A stretch of 64,000 bases of DNA from Dermabacteraceae bacterium TAE3-ERU5. GTDB taxonomy: Bacteria; Actinomycetota; Actinomycetes; Actinomycetales; Dermabacteraceae. The position numbers were made by a program, and so were the translations under genes. Where the stretch lies: the NCBI GenBank assembly GCA_019218375.1, contig JAHUUK010000009.1, forward strand, positions 1-64,000. The letters run 5' to 3'. Below are positions 26,566 through 35,063 of this stretch, in pieces (position 1 is the stretch's first letter; the number at the start of each line of letters is the position of its first letter). The notes beneath the pieces were generated by a model that saw nothing but the letters and a program-made list of their open reading frames with translations, did not search any database and had not been told where the DNA came from.

Positions 26566-28209
26566 TCCGGTCGTACCGCATCCGACACGCGCCGTCCGCC
26601 GCTGGATCCTCGTTTGATCCGGAATGTGCGGGCGGCGCGCGTTCACGTTATTCGTACCGCGCTACTCGGTCTGTTGCAGACCGTTTGCGTTATCGCCACC
26701 GCGCTCTCGCTCGGCAAGATAGGTGCCGACCTGCTCGTATCCGGCGTTTCCCCGCTGGCAAGCCCCGGCCTGCTTAGCATCGCGGGAGCCTCGCTCGCGC
26801 TGCGCGCACTGGCGCTCTTTGGCCAGCAGCGTTATGCCCACCGCGCGGCGACCGATACCATTTCGCAGCTTCGCACCGACCTGGTGCGCCACACCGCCCA
26901 AACCTCGCCTCGGGTTTTGGCCGACCGGGGGGCCGACGTTACCGCGCTGGCCACCAAGGGGCTTGATAACCTGCGCCCCTATCTGACCTCTTACGTGCCC
27001 CAGCTGCTGCTCGCCGCGACCGTCACCCCGATCTGCCTCGCAGTGGTCGCCTACCTGGATCTCACCAGCGCCTTGATCGCGGGCTTCACCCTGCCGCTGA
27101 TTCCGGTTTTCATGATCCTGATCGGCCTGCTTACGCAGGGGCGCAGCGAACGGCTGCTACTCGATATGCGCACGCTGTGGTCTCAGGTGATGGACCTGGT
27201 GCAGGGGCTGCCCACCCTGCGGGCGCTGGGCCGCGAGCACGGCCCGGAAAAAACGGTGCACGAGCTAGGCACTCGGCACTACAACTCCACGATGGGTACG
27301 CTGCGTTACGCGTTCCTGTCGGCCATGGCACTTGAGCTGCTGGCCACCCTGTGCGTGGCCCTGATCGCGGTCAGTATCGGCCTGCGGTTGGTCGCGGGAA
27401 ACATGGAGCTTTTCCCTGCCCTCGCGGTGCTGATTCTGGCCCCGGAAATCTACCTCCCGCTGCGGCAGGTAGGCGCGCAATTCCACGCCTCCACGGACGG
27501 CCTGGCCGCTTTGGATGAAACTTTCACTCTGCTGGCTACCCCGCTGGTTAGCGATGGCGATGCCCCCTGCCCTCCCCTGGCGTCCTCCCCCATCACGGTC
27601 ACCGGTCTATCCGTAAAAAGCCGCAACGGCTACGCCCCGCACGATCTTTCTTTCACCGTTAAGCCCGGCAGCATAGTCGCGCTGGCAGGCGCGAACGGTA
27701 GCGGCAAGTCCACCACCGTCCACGCCATGCTGGGGCTCTTACCGCCCGATAGCGGCGAGGTTCGCTACGGTGATACCCCGCTGACACAGATCTCCCGAGA
27801 GACTCTCTGGAACCAGCTTCAGTGGCTACCGCAGCGCCCGCTACTCGCTCCCGGCACGGTGCGGGAACTGCTCGGTGCCAGCCACAGCGAGGCGGAACTA
27901 TTAAACGCCTGCAAGCTGACCGGATTCGACCATGTGCTTAACGGGCTAGACGACGGGCTCGATTCTCCGATCGGGCGCGATGGCGTGGGCCTTTCCGTCG
28001 GCCAACGCCAGCGTTTGGCACTGACTCGCTGCCTGCTCACCCCCTCTCCCCTGGTGATTTTGGACGAACCGACGGCCCACCTCGATGCCGGTTCCGAGGC
28101 GACCATCGCGGCCGTGGTGCGCGAGCTCTCCCGCCAGGGAAGAACCGTTTTGCTGGTGGCCCACCGCAAGTCCCTGCTTAACCTGGCCGACAAGGTGGTG
28201 ACGCTGTGA
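26563..28209 (+). CDS. cydD: Heterodimeric ABC exporter subunit CydD, ATT start
   Basis: CydD with CydC exports cysteine/glutathione-type thiols (and is linked to haem) and is needed to assemble cytochrome bd. The protein has six N-terminal membrane segments and a nucleotide-binding domain with Walker A GANGSGKST, signature LSVGQ (not LSGGQ) and Walker B LVILDEP. The best start is ATT at 26563, 6 nt after a perfect AAGGAGG. It restores the conserved N-terminal PPLDPRLIRN; the first conventional codon (TTG 26614) would cut through this motif and has no ribosome binding site. The length is 548 residues. Confidence 0.9.
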   Translation: MSGRTASDTRRPPLDPRLIRNVRAARVHVIRTALLGLLQTVCVIATALSLGKIGADLLVSGVSPLASPGLLSIAGASLALRALALFGQQRYAHRAATDTISQLRTDLVRHTAQTSPRVLADRGADVTALATKGLDNLRPYLTSYVPQLLLAATVTPICLAVVAYLDLTSALIAGFTLPLIPVFMILIGLLTQGRSERLLLDMRTLWSQVMDLVQGLPTLRALGREHGPEKTVHELGTRHYNSTMGTLRYAFLSAMALELLATLCVALIAVSIGLRLVAGNMELFPALAVLILAPEIYLPLRQVGAQFHASTDGLAALDETFTLLATPLVSDGDAPCPPLASSPITVTGLSVKSRNGYAPHDLSFTVKPGSIVALAGANGSGKSTTVHAMLGLLPPDSGEVRYGDTPLTQISRETLWNQLQWLPQRPLLAPGTVRELLGASHSEAELLNACKLTGFDHVLNGLDDGLDSPIGRDGVGLSVGQRQRLALTRCLLTPSPLVILDEPTAHLDAGSEATIAAVVRELSRQGRTVLLVAHRKSLLNLADKVVTL

Positions 28210-29924
28210 AGCAGCAAGATTCCCTGGATCGCGCGGTAGCTCTGCTGCAGATCCGCAGGTCCTCGCTGGTCGCTGCGGTAGTGGCAGCTACCGCAACCTT
28301 CCTGGCCGGTTACACGCTGGCCGTGGTTTCCGCGTGGCTGGTTACTACCTCCTGGACGCAGCCTCCCGTGCTAACGCTCACCGTGGCGGTGGTTTCGGTG
28401 CGTGCCCTGGGTATTTCTCGCGGCGTATTCCGTTACATGGATAGGCTGCTCACGCACTCCACCGCGCTGCGCGGCGTGGTGGAGCTGCGCACCGGACTAT
28501 ATTCGCTGCTGGCAGACCGCGACGACGATACGCTCTTTAGGCTGCGCCGCGGTGATCTGCTGGCCCGACTCGGTAACGATGTGGACGAACTCGGCGACCA
28601 CATCATTAAGGCCGTAGTTCCCGCCCTGGTGGCAGCCGTGATGGCCGTGTTGGTAACCGTCTCCATCCTGCCGTTCTCCCTCTTTGCTGGCATCAGCCTG
28701 TTGCTGGCACTGCTGTTTAGCGCCGTCGTCGGCCCCTACGCCTCCTACCGTTCCGCGCAGGTCCACGAGAGCGCGGCGCTGGAATCGCGCGGCGAAGTGG
28801 TGGCGCAGACCCTGACCGTGCTGGATGACGCCGCCGCTCTGCGTGTGCAGGGGCGTCTCACCGAACAGTGCGATCAACTCACTGCCGCGCAGGAAAGTTT
28901 TGATGCCGCCCTGGACAGGGCCGCCTGGCCTTCTGCGGTAGCGCAGGCGGCCACCCCGTTTGCGGTTACGCTCGCCGTCCTCGGCTCGCTGTGGGCCGTC
29001 TTCCCGATCTGGCAGTCCGGTGCCAGCGCGGGAGTGATCGGTATTCTCTTGCTCGCTCCGCTTTCTGCTTTCGAGGCGCACGGCGCCCTCGCGGGGGCGG
29101 CCAGCCAGCTTGCCCGCAGCAGGGCTGCCGCGCGCAGGCTTGCTGCCTTCACCGGCGTCACGGAAGCGCCGACGAGCCGGGCAGAGACGGTCGGCACCGA
29201 CGTGATAGCGACTTCCCTGACGACCGGCTACAGCGAAGCCAAGCCTCTCAGCAGCGGCATAGATCTGCGCATCACTCCCGGCTCCCGCATCGCGGTGGTG
29301 GGCGATTCCGGCATCGGTAAAACTACCCTGCTACTCACCCTGGCGGGGCTGGTGCGCCCGCTTGCGGGAAGCGTCACCCTGGGCGGGGTGGAGAGCACGC
29401 AGATCGGCACCGCAGATGCGAGCGCGATCGCCGTCTGCTACGCGGAGGACGCGCACGTTTTTTCAACCACGCTGCGCGAGAACCTGCGCGTGGTTAAGCA
29501 CGGGCTAACTGACGAAGAGCTGATCTGCGCCCTCGCCAAAGCCGGGCTCGGGGATTGGTTTGAGAATCTTTCCGACGGCCTTGATACCCAGCTCGCGGCG
29601 GGCGCGCTATCGCTTTCCGGCGGCGAGAGACGCCGCCTGCTGCTAGCGCGCGCGCTTTTGCGCAACGCCCCCGTGACGCTGCTGGACGAGCCTACCGAGC
29701 ACATGGACATGCAGCAGGGAGACGCCCTCCTGCACGCCCTGCTGACGCGGGAGAACGGCATTTTTTCGCCGCAAAACGCGGTCGTAGTAGTGACGCATAG
29801 GGTCTCTGCGCTGCAAAGCGCGCCAGACATCATCGCGCTTGGCAAAAACGGTATCCTCGTACGCGGAACCTACGCCGATATAGCGGCGCACCCCGAATGC
29901 GCGCATCTTTTCGAGGAGAGCTAA
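28206..29924 (+). CDS. cydC: Heterodimeric ABC exporter subunit CydC
   Basis: This partner of CydD has 572 residues: six membrane segments, then an ATPase domain with Walker A GDSGIGKTT, signature LSGGERRRLLLAR and Walker B VTLLDEPTEHMD. The GTG start overlaps the cydD stop (GTGA), so the two subunits are translationally coupled. It is followed without a gap by the histidine kinase gene. Confidence 0.94.
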   Translation: MKQQDSLDRAVALLQIRRSSLVAAVVAATATFLAGYTLAVVSAWLVTTSWTQPPVLTLTVAVVSVRALGISRGVFRYMDRLLTHSTALRGVVELRTGLYSLLADRDDDTLFRLRRGDLLARLGNDVDELGDHIIKAVVPALVAAVMAVLVTVSILPFSLFAGISLLLALLFSAVVGPYASYRSAQVHESAALESRGEVVAQTLTVLDDAAALRVQGRLTEQCDQLTAAQESFDAALDRAAWPSAVAQAATPFAVTLAVLGSLWAVFPIWQSGASAGVIGILLLAPLSAFEAHGALAGAASQLARSRAAARRLAAFTGVTEAPTSRAETVGTDVIATSLTTGYSEAKPLSSGIDLRITPGSRIAVVGDSGIGKTTLLLTLAGLVRPLAGSVTLGGVESTQIGTADASAIAVCYAEDAHVFSTTLRENLRVVKHGLTDEELICALAKAGLGDWFENLSDGLDTQLAAGALSLSGGERRRLLLARALLRNAPVTLLDEPTEHMDMQQGDALLHALLTRENGIFSPQNAVVVVTHRVSALQSAPDIIALGKNGILVRGTYADIAAHPECAHLFEES

Positions 29925-31004
29925 GTGGCCCTTGCTTGCACTTACGACATCGCCGTAGCCATTTTGAGCGGTGGCGATAATGAAGAGGTGCTGCAGCTGA
30001 TAGTCGAACGCAGCACGGAACTTACCGCTGCCGATACGGCCGCCCTGATACTGCCCGGGATGGACGGCAGCTGGGTGGTGGAGTTCTGCCGCGGAGAAGA
30101 ATCCCTGATCGGTTACACGCTCCCCGACTCTTGCCCTGCCGCCCGGGCATTAAACGCGCAGGACCTGGATACCCTGCGTAATTGCCGGGTAGAGCTACCA
30201 GGTGGCTGGCAGAAAACTCTTGCTTTCCCCATCCCCGGCGCGGCTGAAGTAGCGGGCATCCTGGTGCTGGCCTACCGCGAAGAGCGGCAGGATAAGCATG
30301 TTTATGCGCAGTCCCTCGCTTCCCTGGCAGGATTTTGCCTCGGCATGGCCGACGTACAGGACATGCGGGACACCTCGGATCTCACCGAAGAACGCCACCG
30401 GATCGCGCGAGACCTGCACGATATGGCAATTCAGGAGCTGTTCGCCGTCGGTATGCAGCTGGATAGGATCCGGCAGGAAGCGCACGCCCTAAGCGGCGGT
30501 GAGGCGCTGGTCCGACAGGTAACCGAATCGCTGACGGGCGTGGATCAGACCGTTACGCAGATTAGGCAGATCGTGCAGTCGCTGCGCCGGGATAGCCCTT
30601 CCGCAACGCTCTCGCAGCGCCTGCACCACGAGGCCGCGCTCGCGATTTCCGGGCTCGGGTTCTCCCCGAGTATGCAGATAGATGCGGGTCCGCTCGATCA
30701 GGAAATCGATGATGATCTGGCGCAAGACGTCGTGGCGGTGGTGCGCGAATGTTTGGCTAACGCTGCGCGTCACGCGCACGCCTCCGCTGTAGCGGTTACG
30801 GTGTCGATCTTTTCCGAGGGGGTGGACCGGGTGGTGCGGGTGAACGTTTCCGATAACGGTCGCGGTATCGATCCGACTGTGACCCGTTCCTCCGGGCTTT
30901 CCAACATGCGTTCGCGGGCGCGCAGGCACAACGGCTGGGTGGATGTGCTGCCCCTTGATCAGGGCACCATGGTTTCCTGGCGCGCTACCCTGCCCGCGAA
31001 GTAG
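29925..31004 (+). CDS. GAF-domain sensor histidine kinase (NarL/DevS type)
   Basis: This 359-residue cytosolic kinase has no membrane helix. It has a GAF domain (about 10-145), a HisKA_3 dimerisation domain with the phospho-acceptor His165 in ARDLHDMAIQE, and a C-terminal ATPase with N box RECLANAARHAHA and G box DNGRGID (310-316). This is the NarX/DevS/NreB kinase class, often sensing oxygen, NO or redox. Its GTG follows the cydC TAA directly, so it is co-transcribed with the oxidase operon. The convergent response regulator is the likely partner. The GAF ligand cannot be told from sequence. Confidence 0.88.
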   Translation: MALACTYDIAVAILSGGDNEEVLQLIVERSTELTAADTAALILPGMDGSWVVEFCRGEESLIGYTLPDSCPAARALNAQDLDTLRNCRVELPGGWQKTLAFPIPGAAEVAGILVLAYREERQDKHVYAQSLASLAGFCLGMADVQDMRDTSDLTEERHRIARDLHDMAIQELFAVGMQLDRIRQEAHALSGGEALVRQVTESLTGVDQTVTQIRQIVQSLRRDSPSATLSQRLHHEAALAISGLGFSPSMQIDAGPLDQEIDDDLAQDVVAVVRECLANAARHAHASAVAVTVSIFSEGVDRVVRVNVSDNGRGIDPTVTRSSGLSNMRSRARRHNGWVDVLPLDQGTMVSWRATLPAK

Positions 31005-31014
31005 CGCTAGCGAT

Positions 31015-31053
31015 AAAAATGCCCCGCACGATCTGGCCGTGCGGGGCATTTTC
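31015..31053. terminator. Bidirectional terminator between kinase and regulator genes
   Basis: AAAATGCCCCGCACG and CGTGCGGGGCATTTT form a strong 15-bp stem flanked by A- and T-runs. It serves both the cyd-kinase operon and the convergent response regulator gene. Confidence 0.9.
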
Positions 31054-31068
31054 TTTGGTTTATTTTGG

Positions 31069-31695
31069 CTACTGCGACCAGCCGTTGCTGTGCCTGCTCG
31101 CGGCCCAGGCGGCGATCTGGGTGCGGCGCTTCAGCCCCATCTTCGCGAGGATCTGGGTGAGGCGGTTCTTCACCGTCTTTTCGGCGATTCCCATCGAACC
31201 GGCGATTTCGCGGTTCGAATGGCCCTCCCCAATCAGTTCCACGATGCGTACCTCAACCTCGGTCAGGCCGAAGCTGGAAAAGGAATCTTCCTCTTCCACC
31301 GCCACGCCCTTCCAGGCGTCGGAGCCTGCCAGGATCTCGCGAATGGCCACCACGATCTCGCTGCTGCGTACGGATTTCAGCAGGAAGCCGCGTGCGCCCA
31401 GTTCCTGCGATGCCTTAACCGCTTCCTGATCGTCGAAAGAGGTGAGCACGATCATGACCTGCTCGGGGTTCAGTTCCTTCGCCGCGCGCATGACGTCAAG
31501 GCCGGTACCGTCTGGGAGCTGCAGATCAACCAGCAGCACTTCGGGTCGCACGGCGGGCAGTCGGCGCAGCGCCTCCTTGACCGTACTGGCCTCAGCGGCC
31601 ACGGAAAGATCGCCCGCGCTATCGATAACATCGATAATTCCGCGTCGGACAACCTCGTGGTCGTCGACCACCATAACCCTGTGCGTTTCGCTCAT
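31069..31695 (-). CDS. NarL/FixJ-family response regulator
   Basis: This 208-residue regulator has a receiver domain (acidic pair D11/D12, phospho-acceptor D57 in LLVDLQLPDG, conserved Thr in VLTS and Lys in LLKSV). A LuxR-type helix-turn-helix follows (about 142-200, LTEVEVRIVELIGEGHSNRE). It resembles DevR/DosR and NarL regulators. It is convergent with the kinase gene next to cydABDC, an unusual split for a cognate pair, and is the best candidate to control the oxidase operon. Confidence 0.87.
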   Translation of the reverse strand: MSETHRVMVVDDHEVVRRGIIDVIDSAGDLSVAAEASTVKEALRRLPAVRPEVLLVDLQLPDGTGLDVMRAAKELNPEQVMIVLTSFDDQEAVKASQELGARGFLLKSVRSSEIVVAIREILAGSDAWKGVAVEEEDSFSSFGLTEVEVRIVELIGEGHSNREIAGSMGIAEKTVKNRLTQILAKMGLKRRTQIAAWAASRHSNGWSQ

Positions 31696-31726
31696 CTACC
31701 TGCCCATTTCCTATTTTTAGCCGTAA

Positions 31727-32647
31727 TCACGCAGTCCGCTGGCACTGTTTGCAATGATAGCAAGAACGTCCCTGCCACTTCGTGATATGTAGCGGTTTAC
31801 CACAGCGTCGGCAGGGCTTGCCGCCCCTGCCGTAAGCGGCAAGAGACTGCGCGAAATATCCAGAGCGCCCATCCACGTTCACGTAGAGGGCATCGAAACT
31901 CGTACCGCCCGCATCCAGCGCGCGCAGCATCACTTCCTTAGCGCCGTCAACCAGCTGCCCCGCTTTCACGGCAGAGACATCCTGCGCGGAAGTTAGCGGG
32001 TGCACGCGCGCCTGCCAGAGGGTTTCGTCGGCGTAAATGTTGCCGATGCCGCTGAGTACCTCCTGGTTCAGCAACACCCCCTTAATCGGCGTGCGCCGCC
32101 GGCGCATCGCTGCAACTACATCCGCCCGGCGCATGTGTGGATCGAGGACGTCGCGGGCGATGTGGGTGACGCAGGCCGGGATTTGCGGCGTATCGCTACC
32201 GCAGCCGCCCGCGTACCCATCGGCCGTATCCACGAAACGATCCAGGTGCATGCCGCCAAAAAGGCGCTGGTCTATGAAATCAATCTGCGTGCCGTCATCC
32301 AGCGTCAGCGTGATCCGCCGGTGGCGCAGCGGGTCAGGGGCCGGGCCCTGGTGTTCCGCACGGGCCTGCGCAGCGCCGACCTTATCCGCATGACGCACCC
32401 GCATCTGGCCGCTCATGCCCAGGTGGGTCACCAGCGCGCCGGCCTCCAGCTCAAACCAGAGGAACTTGCCACGACGCGCGACGGCAGAGATGAGATTGCC
32501 GCGTAGCGCGTCGGCAAAGCCCTCCGGGCTGCGCGCCTCACGCTTTAGGGAACGCGGATCGACCACGCTGACATCGGTGATGGTGCGCCCCACGGTGTGG
32601 GGCACCAGGCCGCGCCGTACGACCTCAACTTCGGGAAGCTCAGGCAT
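31727..32647 (-). CDS. mutM: Formamidopyrimidine-DNA glycosylase
   Basis: This base-excision repair enzyme removes 8-oxoguanine and formamidopyrimidines and cleaves the abasic site. The 306-residue protein starts MPELPEVEVVRRG, giving the catalytic Pro after Met removal and Glu next to it. It has the helix-two-turn-helix region (LLNQEVLSGIGNIYADE) and a C-terminal zinc finger (CRRCGKP..HCKQC). The ATG at 32647 overlaps the end of rnc by 8 bp. Confidence 0.95.
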   Translation of the reverse strand: MPELPEVEVVRRGLVPHTVGRTITDVSVVDPRSLKREARSPEGFADALRGNLISAVARRGKFLWFELEAGALVTHLGMSGQMRVRHADKVGAAQARAEHQGPAPDPLRHRRITLTLDDGTQIDFIDQRLFGGMHLDRFVDTADGYAGGCGSDTPQIPACVTHIARDVLDPHMRRADVVAAMRRRRTPIKGVLLNQEVLSGIGNIYADETLWQARVHPLTSAQDVSAVKAGQLVDGAKEVMLRALDAGGTSFDALYVNVDGRSGYFAQSLAAYGRGGKPCRRCGKPLHITKWQGRSCYHCKQCQRTA

Positions 32648-33365
32648 CGGCACCGGCCTCTTGCAGCAGCGAGGTCACGGCGTCCGCCGCCGCGGCCTGC
32701 TGGGCGGCTTTCTTGGAACCTCCCGTGCCGGTGCCGCAAAGCTCGCCGCCGAGGAACACCTTCGAGGTGAACACGCGGGCGTGGTCCGGCCCGTCAGATT
32801 CGACCTCGTAGCGCAGTTCCCGGCCCGATGCCGCAGAGATTTCCTGCAGCCGGGTCTTGTTATCGAAGGCTGCCGTGAGCGCGCGGTCGTCGGCCAGCAG
32901 GGGCGTGATCAGGGAACGCACGAAATCGCGCGCAGCGTCACGCCCAAGCCCCAGGTAGACAGCGCCGATGATGGCTTCCGTGGTGTCGGCCAGAATGCTT
33001 TCCTTCTTGCGGCCGCCCTCCAGGAAAGCGCCCTTGCCGAGCCTGATGTAAGGCCCCAGCCCGATTTCACGGGCGATGCTCGCAAGCGCGTGCATGTTCA
33101 CCACCGCGGCGCGCCGACGCGCCAGCTGGCCCTCCGGCAGATCGGGGTGGCGCTCGTAAAGCAGTTCGGCAGAGGCCAGACCCAAAACGGCGTCGCCCAG
33201 GAACTCCAGGCGTTCGTTGTTTTCTCCCCCGCCGTTTTCAAACGCCCAGGAACGGTGGGTCAGTGCCAGGGTAAGCAGCGACGTCGGGATTTCGAGGCCT
33301 AGCGTTTCGGCGAGCGCGGCCGGGTCTTTGGCCTCGTATTCTGCGAGGTTACGCTTCCTGGTCAT
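32640..33365 (-). CDS. rnc: Ribonuclease III
   Basis: This double-strand-specific endoribonuclease acts in rRNA processing and mRNA decay. The 241-residue protein has the signature NERLEFLGDAVLGL (catalytic Glu/Asp) near residues 49-62, a second metal site in DTTEAIIGAVYL, and a C-terminal double-stranded RNA-binding domain. Its start overlaps the DUF177 gene by 17 bp. rpmF, which usually lies just upstream, is absent. Confidence 0.96.
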   Translation of the reverse strand: MTRKRNLAEYEAKDPAALAETLGLEIPTSLLTLALTHRSWAFENGGGENNERLEFLGDAVLGLASAELLYERHPDLPEGQLARRRAAVVNMHALASIAREIGLGPYIRLGKGAFLEGGRKKESILADTTEAIIGAVYLGLGRDAARDFVRSLITPLLADDRALTAAFDNKTRLQEISAASGRELRYEVESDGPDHARVFTSKVFLGGELCGTGTGGSKKAAQQAAAADAVTSLLQEAGADA

Positions 33366-33894
33366 CTTTGAAGAGTCCTTTGAGGGCGGCGAAGCGGTCG
33401 TCGATTACCTCGTGCTCGTGGCCTGGGTTTTCGTCCATGCGAATACCGCACTGGCCGCACAGGCCCGCGCAGTCGGTGCTGCACAGGGGCTGGTAGGGCA
33501 TGGCTAGGGCGACTACGTCGCGCACCAGCGGCTCCAGGTTTACCTCGTCGTCTTCCAGCAGGACTACGTCTTCGTCTGCGCTGGGTTTCTTGGCGGGGTA
33601 GGTGTATAGCTCGTCGAAGCGCACGCGCACGGGCTTGCTTACCGGGTCTAGGCAGCGGGAGCATTCGCCGACTGCCGTGCCGCTGACGTGTCCGGTGGCG
33701 TAGATGCCTTCGCTGACGGATTCGAGCGATACTTCCAGGGTGATGTTTTCGCCTTCGGGCAGGCCCATCACGTCGGAGCTGAGTCCGGCGGGGGCCGGGA
33801 ATTCGAGTTCTACCGTGCGCTGGGAGCCGGGCCTACCGACGAGGTCGATGGCCTCGATTACGAAGGGTGAGGCGGTTTTGCCGGTGCGGTTCAC
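33349..33894 (-). CDS. YceD/DUF177 family protein
   Basis: This 181-residue protein has the C-terminal metal-binding-like cysteine cluster CSTDCAGLCGQCG and an acidic middle (ADEDVVLLEDDEVNLEP). The family is linked to 23S rRNA accumulation and normally sits directly before rpmF; here it runs into rnc instead. Its ATG overlaps the coaD stop by 4 bp. Confidence 0.9.
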   Translation of the reverse strand: MNRTGKTASPFVIEAIDLVGRPGSQRTVELEFPAPAGLSSDVMGLPEGENITLEVSLESVSEGIYATGHVSGTAVGECSRCLDPVSKPVRVRFDELYTYPAKKPSADEDVVLLEDDEVNLEPLVRDVVALAMPYQPLCSTDCAGLCGQCGIRMDENPGHEHEVIDDRFAALKGLFKDDQEA

Positions 33895-34376
33895 TGATGC
33901 TCCTTGGAGGAAAGTTTTTGCTGCGCGGGAGGTGGCAGCATAGCACCGACGTCTCCGCCGAGCCGCGCCACCTCCTTAACCATGGAAGATGAAATGTGGG
34001 AGTAGTTCGGGTTCGCCGTCAGGAAGAGGGTTTCGATTCCCGTTAGCTGCTGGTTTACGCGGGCCATGGGCTCCTCGTAGGCGAGGTCCTGGGGGCCGCG
34101 TATGCCTTTTACGATCGCGTTTGCTCCCGCCTCGCGTGCGTATTGCGCGAGCAGGCCGGTGGGCAGGGTTTCCACGGTGACGTTTTCGATGCCCCTCAGC
34201 CGTAGGGATTCGCTGATCATCTGTTTGCGTTCGTCCAGCGTGAACATGCCCTGTTTGGCCGGGTTGTGGGATACCGCGACTATTACGCCGGTGAAGATGT
34301 GGCTGCTGCGTTCGATGATGTCTAGGTGGCCTAGCGTGATCGGGTCGAAGGAGCCTGCGATTAGTGCGGTGCTCAT
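33891..34376 (-). CDS. coaD: Phosphopantetheine adenylyltransferase
   Basis: The enzyme catalyses the penultimate step of coenzyme A synthesis. The 161-residue protein has the nucleotidyltransferase start ALIAGSFDPITLGHLDII and the ISSSMVKEVARLGGD motif near the C-terminus. TAGGCT lies 6 nt before the ATG, suggesting a leaderless mRNA. It heads the coaD-DUF177-rnc-mutM operon. Confidence 0.96.
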   Translation of the reverse strand: MSTALIAGSFDPITLGHLDIIERSSHIFTGVIVAVSHNPAKQGMFTLDERKQMISESLRLRGIENVTVETLPTGLLAQYAREAGANAIVKGIRGPQDLAYEEPMARVNQQLTGIETLFLTANPNYSHISSSMVKEVARLGGDVGAMLPPPAQQKLSSKEHQ

Positions 34377-34382
34377 GGTTTA

Positions 34383-34388
34383 AGCCTA
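34383..34388 (-). promoter_or_regulatory. Putative -10 box of the coaD operon (leaderless)
   Basis: TAGGCT, then TAAACC, then the coaD ATG: the predicted start point is the A of the start codon. No clear -35 is visible. Confidence 0.45.
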
Positions 34389-34446
34389 CTTGAGGGCTGC
34401 TCTCGGGCGCGGGTTTTGTGTGCGTGTCTACTCTGTCTGAGCCGTC

Positions 34447-35061
34447 TCAGCCCTCTTCTGTTTCAACCCGGTCTGTTTCAACCAAGTTTGTTTCAGCGTC
34501 AGCTTCGGGGGTGCTCGCGTAGTAGATGCTGGTTTCGCCGTAGTGGCTGACGTCTATTTCGCTGTAGGGGGCGGGCCAGGTGACCGGTTCGCTGCGGCGC
34601 GAGCGTTCCACGACCACGGTGGCGTCGGCCGCTACCCTGCCGTTTGCCGCTAGCTGCGCGAGTAGTTCGCTGACTTCGCTGCTTGCTACCGGGTAGGGCG
34701 GGTCGAGCAGCAACAGGTCGTACTGGCCCTCTAGGCGTGCGGCGGCGCCCTGTGCTTTCGTTGCCAGCACCCGGCTTTTCTGTGCCACGCCCAGGTCGCG
34801 CAGGGTTTTCCCGATCAGCCTGGCGGTGGCGGGGTGGGATTCGATGAAGGTTGCGTGCTGCGCACCGCGCGAGAGGGCTTCGATGCCGAGGGCGCCGCTT
34901 CCCGCGTAGAGGTCAAGCACGCGCGCGTCTTCCAGTACCCCCCATCCCGCGAGGCGGGAAAACACCGCTTCGCGCACCCTGTCGCTGGTGGGCCGGGTGG
35001 CGCTGCTTTTGGGGGCGGGAATGACGCGGCTTTTTAGTGTTCCTGCAATTACGCGGGGCAT
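34447..35061 (-). CDS. rsmD: 16S rRNA (guanine966-N2)-methyltransferase
   Basis: This 204-residue Rossmann methyltransferase has an N-terminal RNA-contacting stretch (RVIAGTLKSRVIPAP), the SAM-binding motif VLDLYAGSGALGIEALSRGA and the catalytic motif LLLLDPPYPV. It modifies G966 in 30S subunits. It starts 2 bp after recG ends, with AAGAAG as ribosome binding site. The C-terminus is a slightly acidic tail. Confidence 0.93.
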   Translation of the reverse strand: MPRVIAGTLKSRVIPAPKSSATRPTSDRVREAVFSRLAGWGVLEDARVLDLYAGSGALGIEALSRGAQHATFIESHPATARLIGKTLRDLGVAQKSRVLATKAQGAAARLEGQYDLLLLDPPYPVASSEVSELLAQLAANGRVAADATVVVERSRRSEPVTWPAPYSEIDVSHYGETSIYYASTPEADAETNLVETDRVETEEG

Positions 35062-35063
35062 GT

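Noticed and set aside
26614-26616. TTG as the cydD start
   Set aside because: No ribosome binding site, and it truncates a conserved N-terminal motif; ATT 26563 is better placed.
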